From JAEYZM01 sp943372195 (GTDB lineage Bacteria > Bacteroidota > Bacteroidia > Sphingobacteriales > Sphingobacteriaceae), in contig CALRXS010000019.1 of NCBI GenBank assembly GCA_943372195.1, positions 1 through 56,290 on the forward strand: DNA of 56,290 nucleotides, given 5' to 3'. Positions 1-9,800 of this stretch are shown in pieces (position 1 is the stretch's first letter; every line of letters starts with the position of its first letter). The position numbers and the translations under genes were made by a program. Under the pieces are notes generated by a model. The model ran no database searches. It was given only the letters and a program-made list of their open reading frames with translations, and was not told the DNA's origin.

Positions 1-62
1 CGAACAGAAATGTATCGGGGCTTTTTTTTGTCTAAAAATTTTGATGAAATGTTGAATTGAAA

Positions 63-184
63 TGTAAAATGTAGGATGTAGGATGTAGAATTAAGGATTA
101 AGAGTTAAGAACGAGGCAATGCTAATTTTTAGCACCTCTCAGTACTCAGTACTGACACTAGCATATTAGCATACTAGCATACTA
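63..184. repeat. Intergenic array of 7- and 8-base words (array A)
   Basis: Positions 63-111 read as seven consecutive heptamers, variants such as TGTAGGA, TGTAGAA, TTAAGGA, TTAAGAG and TTAAGAA. Positions 113-137 form a small hairpin (TGCTAA, TTT, TTAGCA, flanked by GAGG and CCTC). Positions 157-180 are three octamers (ACTAGCAT, ATTAGCAT, ACTAGCAT), and the next partial unit supplies the stop codon (CTA on this strand, 182-184) of the DsrE-like gene. The word pattern is seen directly; a function is not known. The first 60 bases of the window hold only a T-rich tail, possibly the end of a terminator whose other half is outside. Confidence 0.8.
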
Positions 185-610
185 AAACCCTGATTTAATA
201 TAGTACCATCCTTCAGTTTGTAATTTTACAATTTCTAATATGCCTGCTTTTACATATGTAGCTGTTGGTAGTATTTCTTCTTTACTTACTTTTCTTTCTT
301 TTAATGAAAATTCACACGCTGAAATTTTTATTCCTTTTTTTATCGCAGCATTTACCTTATCAACTACTACACTTTTGTCTTTTTGAATAAATGACAATCC
401 AGGGCCATGACATACCACTTGTATTTTTGTGTCTGGTGATTCTGATGTAATATTTGTTAGTTGTTTCATTAATGCCTTGTGTGCATTTGTATCTGCTGTC
501 GACATCTGAAATACAATTTTATATGCACCGTAACTGCTCGTGTTCTCTTGTGCTAAAGAATATGTTGATTGCACAAGTAGTATTAAAATCAATAGTTTTA
601 AAGCTTTCAT
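182..610 (-). CDS. DsrE/DsrF-like periplasmic protein
   Basis: The 142-residue product begins with a hydrophobic signal peptide (about residues 1-20, ending near SLAQE), so it is probably exported to the periplasm. The rest looks like the DsrE/DsrF/YchN-like fold: a strand at KIVFQMS, a helix, then VVCHGPGLSF with one cysteine near residue 67 and a second in ISACEFSL near residue 99, and the family-typical ending with GILEIVKLQTEGWYYIK. DsrE proteins are small sulfur-relay or sulfur-binding proteins; secreted Bacteroidota versions have no established substrate. The start is the ATG at 610. Its stop codon lies inside a repeat word of array A. The next gene upstream on this strand is a methyltransferase remnant, so no functional partner can be inferred. 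Confidence 0.75.
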   Translation of the reverse strand: MKALKLLILILLVQSTYSLAQENTSSYGAYKIVFQMSTADTNAHKALMKQLTNITSESPDTKIQVVCHGPGLSFIQKDKSVVVDKVNAAIKKGIKISACEFSLKERKVSKEEILPTATYVKAGILEIVKLQTEGWYYIKSGF

Positions 611-616
611 ATTTTT

Positions 617-1001
617 TTATTTAGTTCCTATTATTTGTATGGTTGACGATTCTCCGTTGTGATACTTTCCTTCTAAAATATTTCTTGTTGTTTTATTTAT
701 TCGGATGTTACTGAATTCATTAAAGTAACTGCTTAGTTCTTCTTTGGTGTATAATAAATCAGTTGATTGTGGCCCTACTGTTTTGTATTTTAGTTAATTC
801 GACTAATGAAAAATCTAATGCTGTTACTTGATGCCCTAGTTGAGCTAAGTAAAGTGCATTTCTTCCTTCACCTTCTGCAATACAAAGTATTTTTGAATTG
901 GGTTTAAATTGATCTGTAACTGATTTTAAAAAGTCGTTGGCTTCCTTACCATATGCATATCCAGGTTCATTATACCTATCGTCCCAAAATGTTGATTCCA
1001 T
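617..1001 (-). pseudogene. Decayed TehB-like SAM methyltransferase, internal deletion and frameshift
   Basis: The intact N-terminal part (about 76 codons from the ATG at 1001) has the start of a class I SAM-dependent methyltransferase of the TehB-like type: FWDDRYNEPGYAYGKEAN, then motif I as ILCIAEGEGRNALYLAQLG and the acidic end of strand 2 (VTALDFS). The frame then shifts near 780 and stops at 759. In the next frame the family's C-terminal end is still readable down to a stop at 617-619: GPQSTDLLYTKEELSSYF and then EGKYHNGESSTIQIIGTK. About 70 central residues, including motifs II and III, are missing compared with the usual length near 200. I therefore call it a pseudogene. The reading of both fragments is direct; the size of the loss is estimated from the family. 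Confidence 0.8.
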
Positions 1002-1072
1002 ATTCTATTCGTTTGTATCAAAGTTAATTTGAAAATTAAATGATTTGGGTAACAAATGATACAAATAAGGAA

Positions 1073-1170
1073 TGTAGGATGTAGAATTAAGAGTTAAGAA
1101 TAATGTGTGCTATATTTAAATTTAGTACTTCCTCGTTCTTAATTCTTAACTCTTAATTCTACATTCTTAA
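1073..1170. repeat. Heptamer array with inverted arms (array B)
   Basis: The left arm holds four heptamers in phase at 1073-1100 (TGTAGGA, TGTAGAA, TTAAGAG, TTAAGAA). The right arm holds five at 1136-1170 that are the reverse complements of the same words. Positions 1079-1101 and 1142-1164 are perfect 23-base inverted repeats separated by 40 bases, so a transcript could fold into a long hairpin. The words are those of array A, and both share the 12-base junction TTAAGAACGAGG (in reverse orientation here). The array lies between the tRNA-Met terminator and the methyltransferase remnant; no gene is visible in 1002-1185. Confidence 0.85.
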
Positions 1171-1185
1171 AAATTGGTGTAAACG

Positions 1186-1213
1186 AAAAAAGCAGCACAA
1201 GTGCTGCTTTTTG
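1186..1213 (-). terminator. Rho-independent terminator of tRNA-Met
   Basis: An inverted repeat AGCAGCA / TGCTGCT (1191-1197 and 1202-1208, four-base loop) directly follows the tRNA 3' end on the minus strand and is followed there by a run of T. An A/T run also lies on the other side, so it could work in both directions. Confidence 0.8.
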
Positions 1214-1287
1214 TAGCGGGGAGCAGAATCGAACTGCCGACCTTTGGGTTATGAATCCAACGCTCTAACCATCTGAGCTACCCCGCC
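1214..1287 (-). tRNA. tRNA-Met (anticodon CAT)
   Basis: The reverse complement folds as a cloverleaf of 74 nt: acceptor GGCGGGG pairing with CCCCGCT, D arm with GCTC and GAGC, seven-base anticodon loop TTCATAA, and a T arm with TTCGATT. The anticodon is CAT. The last anticodon-stem pair is an A-C mismatch. CCA is not encoded (the 3' end continues CAAAAA). Elongator Met is the most likely identity; the initiator hallmark (three G-C pairs in the anticodon stem) is absent. A CAT tRNA-Ile with lysidine cannot be fully excluded from sequence alone. Confidence 0.92.
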
Positions 1288-1328
1288 AAAATACTTGAGA
1301 TTATTACATCTCCTTGTAATTAGGTTTG

Positions 1329-1359
1329 CAAATATAGAAGATTTTGTTTTTCTTTAAAA
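1329..1359 (-). promoter_or_regulatory. Probable promoter of tRNA-Met
   Basis: On the minus strand TATATTTG (1336-1329) exactly fits the Bacteroidota -7 box TANNTTTG. Nineteen bases upstream lies TTTT (1359-1356), a weak match to the -33 box TTTG. The distance to the tRNA 5' end (about 40 nt) suits a short leader. No experimental support is available. Confidence 0.45.
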
Positions 1360-1396
1360 AAATGAATGACATTATTTATAAATAGTTTTCGAATTG

Positions 1397-1786
1397 ATGA
1401 AAAAGAAAGACAAACAAAAGCAAAAAATCGTGATGGAATTCGGCTTAAAGTCCTCACCTAAAATACTTTTTAGTTATTTAAGCTCTCCTAACGGTCTTGC
1501 TCAATGGTTTGCCGATGATGTAACTTATAAAGACGGTACATACCACTTTATATGGGATAACGAGACATTGAAAGCAAAAATGGTAAGTAACAAAGAAAAT
1601 AAATCAGTTCGCTTTAAGTGGGAAGATGATGAAAATACTTTTTTAGAATTTGAAATCTTACAAGATGAACTTACTGGTGACGTTGCTTTAGCTGTTACTG
1701 ATTTTGCTATCGATACAGAATTAGAAGACAAAAGAATGATATGGCATAATCAAGTCGATGACTTGATTCATGTATTAGGTGCATAA
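1397..1786 (+). CDS. START-like (SRPBCC) domain protein
   Basis: A 129-residue cytosolic protein of the SRPBCC/AHSA1-like fold as found widely in Bacteroidota. Visible landmarks are KIVMEFGLKSSPKILFSYLS at the N-terminus, LAQWFADDV near residue 37, strands YHFIWDN and SVRFKWEDDENTFLEFEI, and the C-terminal helix MIWHNQVDDLIHVLGA. The ligand and role are unknown. I chose the ATG at 1397; a TTG three bases upstream is also in frame. The stop is one base before the ATG of the LptF/G-type permease, so the two are probably translated from one mRNA, which hints at an envelope-related role but proves nothing. Confidence 0.8.
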   Translation: MKKKDKQKQKIVMEFGLKSSPKILFSYLSSPNGLAQWFADDVTYKDGTYHFIWDNETLKAKMVSNKENKSVRFKWEDDENTFLEFEILQDELTGDVALAVTDFAIDTELEDKRMIWHNQVDDLIHVLGA

Positions 1787-1787
1787 A

Positions 1788-3221
1788 ATGTTTCTTCCAA
1801 TTAAAAAGGTTCATAAACTTATTATTGGTTCGTTTATCGGACCCTTTATTCTTACGTTTTTTATTGCAATATTTATTTTGTTGATGCAATTCCTATTCAA
1901 ATACATTGATGATTTGGTAGGGAAAGGATTAGAGTGGTATGTAGTTCTCGAATTACTTATGTACGCATCATCAACTCTTGTACCGATGGCTTTGCCATTA
2001 GCAATATTGCTTTCTTCCATTATGACCTTCGGTAACTTGGGTGAGCATTATGAATTAGTTGCACTCAAATCATCTGGTATCTCCCTCCGAAAAATAATGA
2101 TGCCCTTAATTGTACTTACACTTTTTATTAGCGTTGCTGCATTCTACTTCTCAAACGTAGTTATGCCTTTTGCTAATTTGAAAATGGGTGCTTTAATGTG
2201 GGATGTTAGAAATCAAAAACCATCCTTAGCAATTAAAGAAGGAATTTTCTATAATGGTATAGACGGATATAGTATTAGAATTGGTAGCAAAGATGAAGAA
2301 GGTACTAATCTGAAAGATATCGTAATCTATAACCATACTGCAAACAAAGGCAATATGAATGTGATGATGGCTGATAGTGGCAAAATGCTAAAATCAGAAA
2401 ATGATAGATACTTAGTATTGCTACTCTTTGATGGTATAAGCTACGAAGAAAGTGGTGTGCCTGGTACCATCAATGATCGTAAACAATTAACGAGAGTTAA
2501 ATTTAAAGAACATGAAGTAAAGTTTGATCTTTCAACTTTTCAAATGAATAGAACTGATGAAACACTATTCAAAGATCATTACACCATGCTTAATTTAAAA
2601 CAACTTACGTATTATGAAGATTCTTTAGATGAAAGACTTCTAAAAGACAAAGCATACTTCCGACAAAACTATGCTCTGTATACGAGTATGGATAAGTCGT
2701 TGAAACTTGACTCATCTATGAGATCTGTTAAAACAGAACTTAACAACGACATCCTGAAAAATTTTGATAAAGAATATCACGGTGTTATTGTAAGTAGAGC
2801 ATTTTCAACTATTAGAAATATTATCTCCTATACAGAATCTACTAAAAAAGATCAAGAGGTCTTAAATGAAAAAATTCGTAGACATGAAATTGAATTTCAT
2901 CGCAAGTTCACTTTGTCTTTCGCTTGTTTAATCCTATTCTTTATTGGTGCACCTTTGGGGGCGATTATTAGAAAAGGCGGACTTGGTATGCCAATCGTAA
3001 TTTCAATCTTCTTCTTTATATTCTTCCATATATTGTCTATAACGGGCGAAAAGATGGCAAGGCAGAATGTTGTACCAGTTTGGCAAGGAATGTGGATGGC
3101 GAGCATTATTTTGACTCCTATCGGTATTTTTATCACACGTAAGGCTACTTCAGATTCTACATTACTCGATTTAGATATTTATGTAAACTTTTTCAAGAAA
3201 ATAGCGGGTAAAAAGAAGTAA
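1788..3221 (+). CDS. LptF/LptG family permease (YjgP/YjgQ)
   Basis: A 477-residue inner-membrane protein of the LptF/LptG family, which forms the transmembrane half of the LptB2FG ABC exporter moving lipopolysaccharide to the cell surface. It has an N-terminal membrane block (segments near residues 15-40, 55-80 and 100-125, with the motif IMPLIVLTLFISVAAFYFSN), a long periplasmic jellyroll-like middle domain (about 130-360), and C-terminal segments near 375-460 (IGAPLGAIIRKGGLGMPI is typical). The ATG at 1788 is preferred over an overlapping GTG at 1779. Whether it is the LptF or the LptG paralogue cannot be told here. It overlaps nothing and follows the START-like gene by one base. Confidence 0.85.
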   Translation: MFLPIKKVHKLIIGSFIGPFILTFFIAIFILLMQFLFKYIDDLVGKGLEWYVVLELLMYASSTLVPMALPLAILLSSIMTFGNLGEHYELVALKSSGISLRKIMMPLIVLTLFISVAAFYFSNVVMPFANLKMGALMWDVRNQKPSLAIKEGIFYNGIDGYSIRIGSKDEEGTNLKDIVIYNHTANKGNMNVMMADSGKMLKSENDRYLVLLLFDGISYEESGVPGTINDRKQLTRVKFKEHEVKFDLSTFQMNRTDETLFKDHYTMLNLKQLTYYEDSLDERLLKDKAYFRQNYALYTSMDKSLKLDSSMRSVKTELNNDILKNFDKEYHGVIVSRAFSTIRNIISYTESTKKDQEVLNEKIRRHEIEFHRKFTLSFACLILFFIGAPLGAIIRKGGLGMPIVISIFFFIFFHILSITGEKMARQNVVPVWQGMWMASIILTPIGIFITRKATSDSTLLDLDIYVNFFKKIAGKKK

Positions 3222-3247
3222 TTTTGCGAAAAATATAATTTCAGTCA

Positions 3248-4447
3248 ATGAACATTCTTTTGCTATGTAATAGAGTACCTTATCCCATTAAAGATGGTGG
3301 GTCGATAGCAATATATAATATGATCATCGGACTTAAGCAGGCTGGAGTTCATTTAGATGTTTTTGCACTTAATACAGTAAAAGACTACTTACCTGTTTCT
3401 GAAATTCCAAGTGAACTAACTTCCAACTCAAAATTCATTGCAGTAAATATTGATACATCCGTAAAAGCTATTCCAGCTTTTCTGAATTTGTTTAGCAATA
3501 AATCTTATAATATCTCTAGGTTTTACAATAAACAAGTAGAGGAAAAATTAATAGATCATTTGAAATCCAATCAATATGACTTAATACATATTGAAGGTTT
3601 ATTCATGCTTCCATATATCCCAACAATTAAAAAGTATTCAAAAGCAAATATTGCTTATAGGGCTCATAATGTTGAATCACAAATATGGAGTAGACTTGCA
3701 AAAGAAGCTAAGGGTATTAAGAAATGGTATTTGAATTTATTAAGTAGAAGAATTAAAATATTCGAAGACACTGCACCTAATCAAGTTGATTTTATTATAC
3801 CTATTAGTTCTGATGATGCTGAATATTTTCGAAAACAGTTTCCTCAAAAAAATACTTTTACTTCATCTGCAGGTGTTAATCTTAGTAAATTTATTCAATC
3901 AGATACTACACCTGAACAAAATAGTCTATTTCATTTAGGTGCTTTAAATTGGTATCCGAATATTGAAGCTGTAAAATGGTTATTGGGTGATATATATCAA
4001 CAATTAATTCTTAAAAGAGCTGACTTCAAAATTTATATTGCAGGTAAGCATACTCCTGAGTCTTATGCTCAATATAATAATTCGAATATTGTTGTCGTAG
4101 GTGAAGTAGAGAATGCATCTGATTTTATGAATTCAAAATCAATAATGATTGTGCCTTTGAAATCTGGCAGTGGTATGCGTTTGAAAATTATTGAGGGGAT
4201 GTCAATTGGTAAAGCTATTATTAGCACTAGTATAGGTGCTGAAGGTATCAATTATACTAATAAAGAGAATATCATCATTGCCGATACTACTGAAGAATTT
4301 GTTGAAGCAATAGAATATTTATTAGACAATCATTCTGCAGTAAAATCAATTGGTGAAGCTGCCAAGAAATTAATTTATTCTGAATACGATAATAATTTCG
4401 TTGTCAAAAAATTAGTTGAATTTTACAGTAAGGAGGTTTCAAAATGA
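3248..4447 (+). CDS. Glycosyltransferase, GT4-like
   Basis: A 399-residue GT-B fold glycosyltransferase. The N-terminal acceptor domain starts with MNILLLCNRVPYPIKDGGS, where the GGS loop typically sits near the nucleotide-sugar site, and contains YRAHNVESQIW near residue 140. The C-terminal donor domain carries LGALNWYPNIEAVKWLL and the signature VPLKSGSGMRLKIIEGMSIGKAIIST (about residues 300-325), in which the glutamate contacts the donor sugar. No membrane segment is seen; it probably acts at the cytoplasmic face. It overlaps the following GT2 gene by four bases (ATGA), so the two are likely co-translated and act in one polysaccharide or glycolipid pathway. Donor and acceptor are unknown. 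Confidence 0.85.
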   Translation: MNILLLCNRVPYPIKDGGSIAIYNMIIGLKQAGVHLDVFALNTVKDYLPVSEIPSELTSNSKFIAVNIDTSVKAIPAFLNLFSNKSYNISRFYNKQVEEKLIDHLKSNQYDLIHIEGLFMLPYIPTIKKYSKANIAYRAHNVESQIWSRLAKEAKGIKKWYLNLLSRRIKIFEDTAPNQVDFIIPISSDDAEYFRKQFPQKNTFTSSAGVNLSKFIQSDTTPEQNSLFHLGALNWYPNIEAVKWLLGDIYQQLILKRADFKIYIAGKHTPESYAQYNNSNIVVVGEVENASDFMNSKSIMIVPLKSGSGMRLKIIEGMSIGKAIISTSIGAEGINYTNKENIIIADTTEEFVEAIEYLLDNHSAVKSIGEAAKKLIYSEYDNNFVVKKLVEFYSKEVSK

Positions 4448-5613
4448 TAACCTTGCAAATTTTATTTATACTTTCTGCCTACTTGATCATTCATACCTAT
4501 GTTCTTTTTCCATATATCTTAAAAATTATTGCATCAAATAAAACTCAAAATAATTTAATTTTTGAGAGAACTGATGATCTACCAAGAGTTAGTATTTTAT
4601 TAGCAGTTTATAATGAAGAGCAAGTAATTGAACAAAAAATTTTAAGCACCTTTAATACAAATTATCCTGCAGATAAAATTGAATTCCTTATTGGCTCTGA
4701 TGCATCGAACGATAATACAAATGATATCATCAAATCTTTCATCAATAAATACCCAATTAAATTAATCGAGTTTGAAGGAAGAACTGGTAAATCGGGTATT
4801 ATCAATAAACTCACAGAGCTTGCCAGTTCAGATATATTTATCATGACTGATGCAAATGTTTTCTTTCAAGAAGACACTATTTATCAATTAGTAAAACATT
4901 ATAAAAACGAAACGATTGCTCAGGTAGGTGGAAACATCATCAACGTGCAATACAAAAAAGATGGTATCTCTTTTCAAGAGAAATCATATCTATCAAGAGA
5001 AAACTTAATCAAGTACCAGGAAGGTATAATATGGGGAACGATGATTGGTACTTTTGGTGGCTGTTATTCTATAAGATCAAATGCTTATGGTAAAGTGCCT
5101 GATAATTTCTTGGTTGATGATTTCTATATATCGATGTATGTATTAGAAAAAGGACTTCAATCTATTAACGAATTAAATGCCTTGTGCATTGAAGATGTTT
5201 CTAATAAAATTGAAGAGGAGTTTAGGAGGAAGGTGAGAATTTCTGCAGGGAATTTCCAAAACTTGAATAGGTTTAAAGGATTGTTGTGGCCCTTATACAC
5301 CGGACTAGCATTCTCTTTCTTGTCGCATAAGGTATTAAGATGGATAGGTCCGATTTTGCTTATCATAGCATTTATCAGCTCTGCAATCTTATCAATGCAG
5401 TCAAACTATTATTTGTATTTGTTGTTGATTCAAATATTAGTTTATAGCACACCAGTCATAGATAAAATCTTAAAATTATTATCCGTACATATAAAATCTT
5501 TACGCTTTGCAAATTATCTAATTATGATGAATTTGGCATTGCTTAAAGGGATGATATGGTATTTTAAAGGTATTAAAAGTAGTGTATGGCAACCTACACA
5601 ACGTAATCAATAA
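4444..5613 (+). CDS. Membrane-bound family 2 glycosyltransferase
   Basis: A 389-residue processive-type GT2 enzyme. One membrane segment lies at about residues 4-28, then the GT-A domain starts with PRVSILLAVYNEEQVIEQKI. Nucleotide-binding aspartates appear in GSDASNDNT (about 84-92) and TDAN (135-138), and a catalytic-type aspartate in VDDFYISMYVL. EEEFRRKVRISAGNFQ takes the place of the QxxRW motif. C-terminal hydrophobic segments (about 280-365) anchor it in the inner membrane. It starts within the stop codon of the GT4-like gene. The pair probably builds or extends a surface glycan; the sugar cannot be read from the sequence. Confidence 0.85.
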   Translation: MITLQILFILSAYLIIHTYVLFPYILKIIASNKTQNNLIFERTDDLPRVSILLAVYNEEQVIEQKILSTFNTNYPADKIEFLIGSDASNDNTNDIIKSFINKYPIKLIEFEGRTGKSGIINKLTELASSDIFIMTDANVFFQEDTIYQLVKHYKNETIAQVGGNIINVQYKKDGISFQEKSYLSRENLIKYQEGIIWGTMIGTFGGCYSIRSNAYGKVPDNFLVDDFYISMYVLEKGLQSINELNALCIEDVSNKIEEEFRRKVRISAGNFQNLNRFKGLLWPLYTGLAFSFLSHKVLRWIGPILLIIAFISSAILSMQSNYYLYLLLIQILVYSTPVIDKILKLLSVHIKSLRFANYLIMMNLALLKGMIWYFKGIKSSVWQPTQRNQ

Positions 5614-5617
5614 GAAA

Positions 5618-6826
5618 ATGAAATTTAACACAATAGAAGAAGCCATAGAAGATATTCGCGCAGGTAAATGCGTGATTGTGGTTGATGATGAAGATCGTGA
5701 AAATGAAGGAGATTTTCTAACCGCCGCTAGAAATGGTAGTCCGGAAATGATCAACTTCATGGCTACCCATGGCAAAGGATTAATATGTACTCCTATTACA
5801 GAGAAAAGATGTGAAGAGTTGAAATTAGATTTAATGGTCGGCAAGAATACTGCTTCACATGAGACTAATTTTACGATATCGATTGACTTACTCGGACACG
5901 GTTGTACTACAGGAATATCAGCATCAGACAGATCAAAGACTGTGATGGCTCTTATTAATTCTGAGATGACGCCATCTGATTTTGGTAGACCCGGACATAT
6001 TTTCCCATTAATGGCGAAAGAGGGTGGAGTATTAAGAAGAGCTGGACATACAGAGGCAGCTGTAGATTTATCGAGGTTAGCGGGTTTTGAAGAAGCTGGA
6101 TTAATTGTTGAAATTATTCGTGAAGATGGGGAGATGGCTCGTTTGCCAGATTTAGAAAAAATTGCAGAAAAATTCAATTTGAAATTAATATGTATCAAAG
6201 ATTTAATTGAATACAGATTAAAACATGAATCATTAATTAAGAAAGAAGTAACGGTTAAGCTACCTACCGAATGGGGAGAGTTTGATATGATAGCTTATAC
6301 ACAAATTGATACTGGTGAAAATCATTTAGCGATTATTAAAGGTGAGTGGACAGAAGAAGATGATGTGTTGGTGAGAGTTCATTCTTCTTGTGTTACAGGT
6401 GATATTTTTGGATCATGTAGATGTGACTGCGGACCTCAATTACATAAGGCGATGGAGATGATTGAGAAAGAAGGTAGAGGTTGTATTGTTTATATGAATC
6501 AAGAGGGTAGAGGTATCGGATTAGTGAATAAATTAAAAGCATATAGATTACAAGAGCAAGGCTTTGATACAGTAGAGGCTAATTTGAAATTAGGCTTTAA
6601 AATGGATCAGCGTGATTATGGAATTGGAGCACAAATTTTAAGAGACCTTGGCATCCGCAAAATGAAATTATTATCAAACAATCCTACAAAACGTGCTGGT
6701 ATTATCGGCTACGGATTAGAGATTGTAGAAAATGTTGCAATAGAAATTGAATCGAATACTCACAATAGAGAATATTTGATAACTAAGCGTGATAAGATGG
6801 GACACGCAATTTTAAAAGGCAAGTAA
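5618..6826 (+). CDS. ribBA: Bifunctional DHBP synthase / GTP cyclohydrolase II
   Basis: A 402-residue fusion that supplies both early branches of riboflavin synthesis: ribulose 5-phosphate to 3,4-dihydroxy-2-butanone 4-phosphate (N-terminal half) and GTP to the diaminopyrimidine precursor (C-terminal half). The N-terminal half has DDEDRENEGD (about 23-32) and RAGHTEAAVDL; the C-terminal half has the zinc cysteines of CVTGDIFGSCRCDCG (about 258-272) and the active-site run YMNQEGRGIGLVNKLKAY. The ATG at 5618 is preferred to an upstream GTG (5582) that lies inside the GT2 gene. No FMN riboswitch can fit in the four-base gap upstream. It ends six bases from the convergent tamB-like gene. The ribF gene lies 34 kb away. 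Confidence 0.95.
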   Translation: MKFNTIEEAIEDIRAGKCVIVVDDEDRENEGDFLTAARNGSPEMINFMATHGKGLICTPITEKRCEELKLDLMVGKNTASHETNFTISIDLLGHGCTTGISASDRSKTVMALINSEMTPSDFGRPGHIFPLMAKEGGVLRRAGHTEAAVDLSRLAGFEEAGLIVEIIREDGEMARLPDLEKIAEKFNLKLICIKDLIEYRLKHESLIKKEVTVKLPTEWGEFDMIAYTQIDTGENHLAIIKGEWTEEDDVLVRVHSSCVTGDIFGSCRCDCGPQLHKAMEMIEKEGRGCIVYMNQEGRGIGLVNKLKAYRLQEQGFDTVEANLKLGFKMDQRDYGIGAQILRDLGIRKMKLLSNNPTKRAGIIGYGLEIVENVAIEIESNTHNREYLITKRDKMGHAILKGK

Positions 6827-6832
6827 TCGAAA

Positions 6833-9800
6833 TTATTGATCTTGCTTTTTCTTGAAAACCTTTTGATATAATTCTTTGAAGGTATCGAACTCTATACGGT
6901 AGAACAAGCCAACACCTTGTTCTACTTGTGAGTTGCCTCTCTTTAGTAGATCTGAGTTGATATCATTTCTTTGAAAACCCTTAGCTCTGAATCGACCATC
7001 TTTACTGATTTTGTATTCAATATTTACGTCACCCGTGATAGCAGATGCGTTTGTTTGTTGGGTGTTTGTATTCGTAGTACTATTGTTATTGGTATTGATA
7101 TTTCCATCAATGGTAATTCGATCGTTAAATAATCTTAAAGAACCACCTACACCATTTTCTAAATTCAAATCAAAGTTCTTTGTAGAAACTAAACTTGAAA
7201 GTTGTGAAGCTAAGAATCCAGTAGTAGGTATGTAATTATTACTGTTAGATCCAGTATTTGCAAATCTACCAAACACCAATAAACTTGCCACTTGGTTACT
7301 TAAATTATCTTGATTTGCTAAATATCCTCCAACCTTAGAACTCAAGTTTTCATCTTCCGGGAATCTAAGTCCGAACGATATATCAGGCGACATTAAATCA
7401 TTTTTTAAATTCAATACACACTGTGCTTTTACTCTCTGTGTAGAAGTATATGAATTAGTATCTGAACTATTTGCTGAAAGTATTAATGGTGAAACTAGTG
7501 GTCTAGTTTCATAGATGGCTGATAGATCTATTTTAGCTTTCAGAGGGTCTCCGTTCCATCGTATATTGCCACCTTTTTCTACTTTGAATTTCTTGCTGAT
7601 TAAATTTTGCAATATGAAATTGTATTCACCCTCTGATATTTCATAATTACCATACATCTCAAAATTACCAATGGTGTTAATGGTTAATTTTAAATTTGCA
7701 TTGCCACGACCCTTAATTATTTCACCAGTATTTTTATCCATTATCAACTGTACCTCACTTTGATCATCAACCTGTAAGTTCATGTTCATGCTAATGCCTG
7801 ATAGATTGATTTTATAATCTTGTGCTTTTACGGTTGAATCTTTTTCCACAAATCGAACGAAATTTTGTTTCATCACAGAACTCTCATCACTTAGTGGGAT
7901 GTAAAATTTAGTACCTCTTTCTGTTTTTGCGGTAATATCTATTTTAATATCTTCTATAGGACCTCTAAAACTGAATGCCCCTGTGCTATATGCTTTACCA
8001 TAATACAATTCATTGTCTTTCTCAGTTGTATTCAAGCATAGTAAATTATTTGCTTGAAGTCTAACATCTAAATTAAACTTTTCAAAATAGGTATGTGTAA
8101 TAGAACCATTTATAGAACCTTTGTTTCCTTCAAGATCTTTCACTTGTAAATTGTTTAAGAAGATTTTATTCTCTGACAACCTAATCTGATCAGATACTTT
8201 TAAATAAGCATTTAAATAGTTTACTCTCAGTCCGGCGTTCTTCAAAGTCAAATAGCCATTTATCTCAGGTTTAGAGAAAGTACCTCTAACTTTTAAATCA
8301 GCACTAGCAGTACCTGAAATATTCGATACATATGTTTTAACAAACGGCTCTATAACTATTAGTTCAGTTTCATTCATTAAAACATCTATGTTGAAGTTAT
8401 TCTTAGTCTTCGATGTATTTATACTTCCACCAACAGCTAATGTTTTTAAACGTTCATTGTAGATACTACCAGTTAAATTTATGATCTGAGATTTCGGATC
8501 CCAAGTATTACTAAACAATAAATTACCAATACTATCTGAGTTGTATATTAAGTGGTCGATGTTAATATCAGATATAGCTAGTGGCTCAGATAATAAACTA
8601 GCAAATTTCGTTCTAGAATTTAAAGTGCCTAAAACTTCTAAGTCATATTTTTTGAATAGTTGATTGAAACTTTTTAAATCAACATTTTGAATATCTATTG
8701 AAAGCTCTTCGTTATTCTGATCTGATATATAACCAGAAACTTGAACAAGCTGATTACCATTTCTTAATTCAAAATCATTTACAAGTATTCGCTTATCATT
8801 AATAAAATCTATATTGAAACTATCTTTCAATTCCCATGTTTGATAATCAATAATTACAACTGATGGTAGTATTGCTATTTTAGATTTATTCTCTTTAAAT
8901 GATACAAGTCCATTTAAGTCTAGTTGATTCGGATTTGTTAATTCTGCTAATTTGACGTTAAATTTTACACTGTCATTTTTTATAGAGTTTGATATTGCGA
9001 TGTTGTCAATATTTATACTATCGCTTATATATGCTCTATCAGCAGCAACGTTGAAGTCAAAAATGTTTTTATCATTCTCACCATCGATCATTAAGTTTTC
9101 AAATTTTAATGCATCGTATTTAATAAAATCTATTTGTCCGTTGAGCCTAATTGTATTAGTACTAGAATTTAAATATCCTCGGATGTTTGCACTCTCAGAA
9201 ATATTCAAGTTAGGGTAGAGTAATTCTGTAATAGGGTTTGCATTTTTTACAAATACAAAGAAATTAAAATCTTGATCCTCGTATTTATAAATCTTACCTA
9301 AATTAGCATTTGGCAGATATATTTTAATTAGACTTTTTACCGCTGATTGAATGGTTGATAATTTATACTCTCCTTCAATTCCTGCATTTATAATTTCAGA
9401 ATTCAAACTGAGTTTTTTACCTTTTGGTACAAAGTTAGATTCAATATCAATATTATTAAATATGAATGAATCTGTACCATTTTGTACTTCCATATTATCG
9501 AAATATACAGAGCCAATAATATTATCGAGATTAGCGCCTATGAAATCTACTTTTACATCAGTAGATATATTAATAGTGTCTTTGATCCATTTAAGTTCTC
9601 TTAGATGCAATGCATATATTGAACTTTCAAATTTAAATTCAGGTTGTTTAAGATTGTTAAAATCGACGCTTCCATCAAAATCGAATTTTGCATTAGGATC
9701 ATTCGCTTTAAAATATCCATTGAATTGTTTTTTATCTATGATACCACTAGCTTCTAAATTAGAGTAATTGTAACCATTTAAATAGATATTTTTTATTTGG

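Noticed and set aside
5614..5617. FMN riboswitch before ribBA
   Set aside because: The gap to the GT2 gene is four bases and no RFN-like conserved segments are seen upstream.
5518..6198. Long open frame of 226 codons on the minus strand
   Set aside because: It is antisense to the clear GT2 and ribBA genes and its product has no recognisable pattern; it is a shadow of ribBA codon structure.
9351..9767. Open frame of 138 codons on the plus strand
   Set aside because: It lies wholly inside the tamB-like gene on the other strand and reads as leucine/serine-rich shadow sequence.
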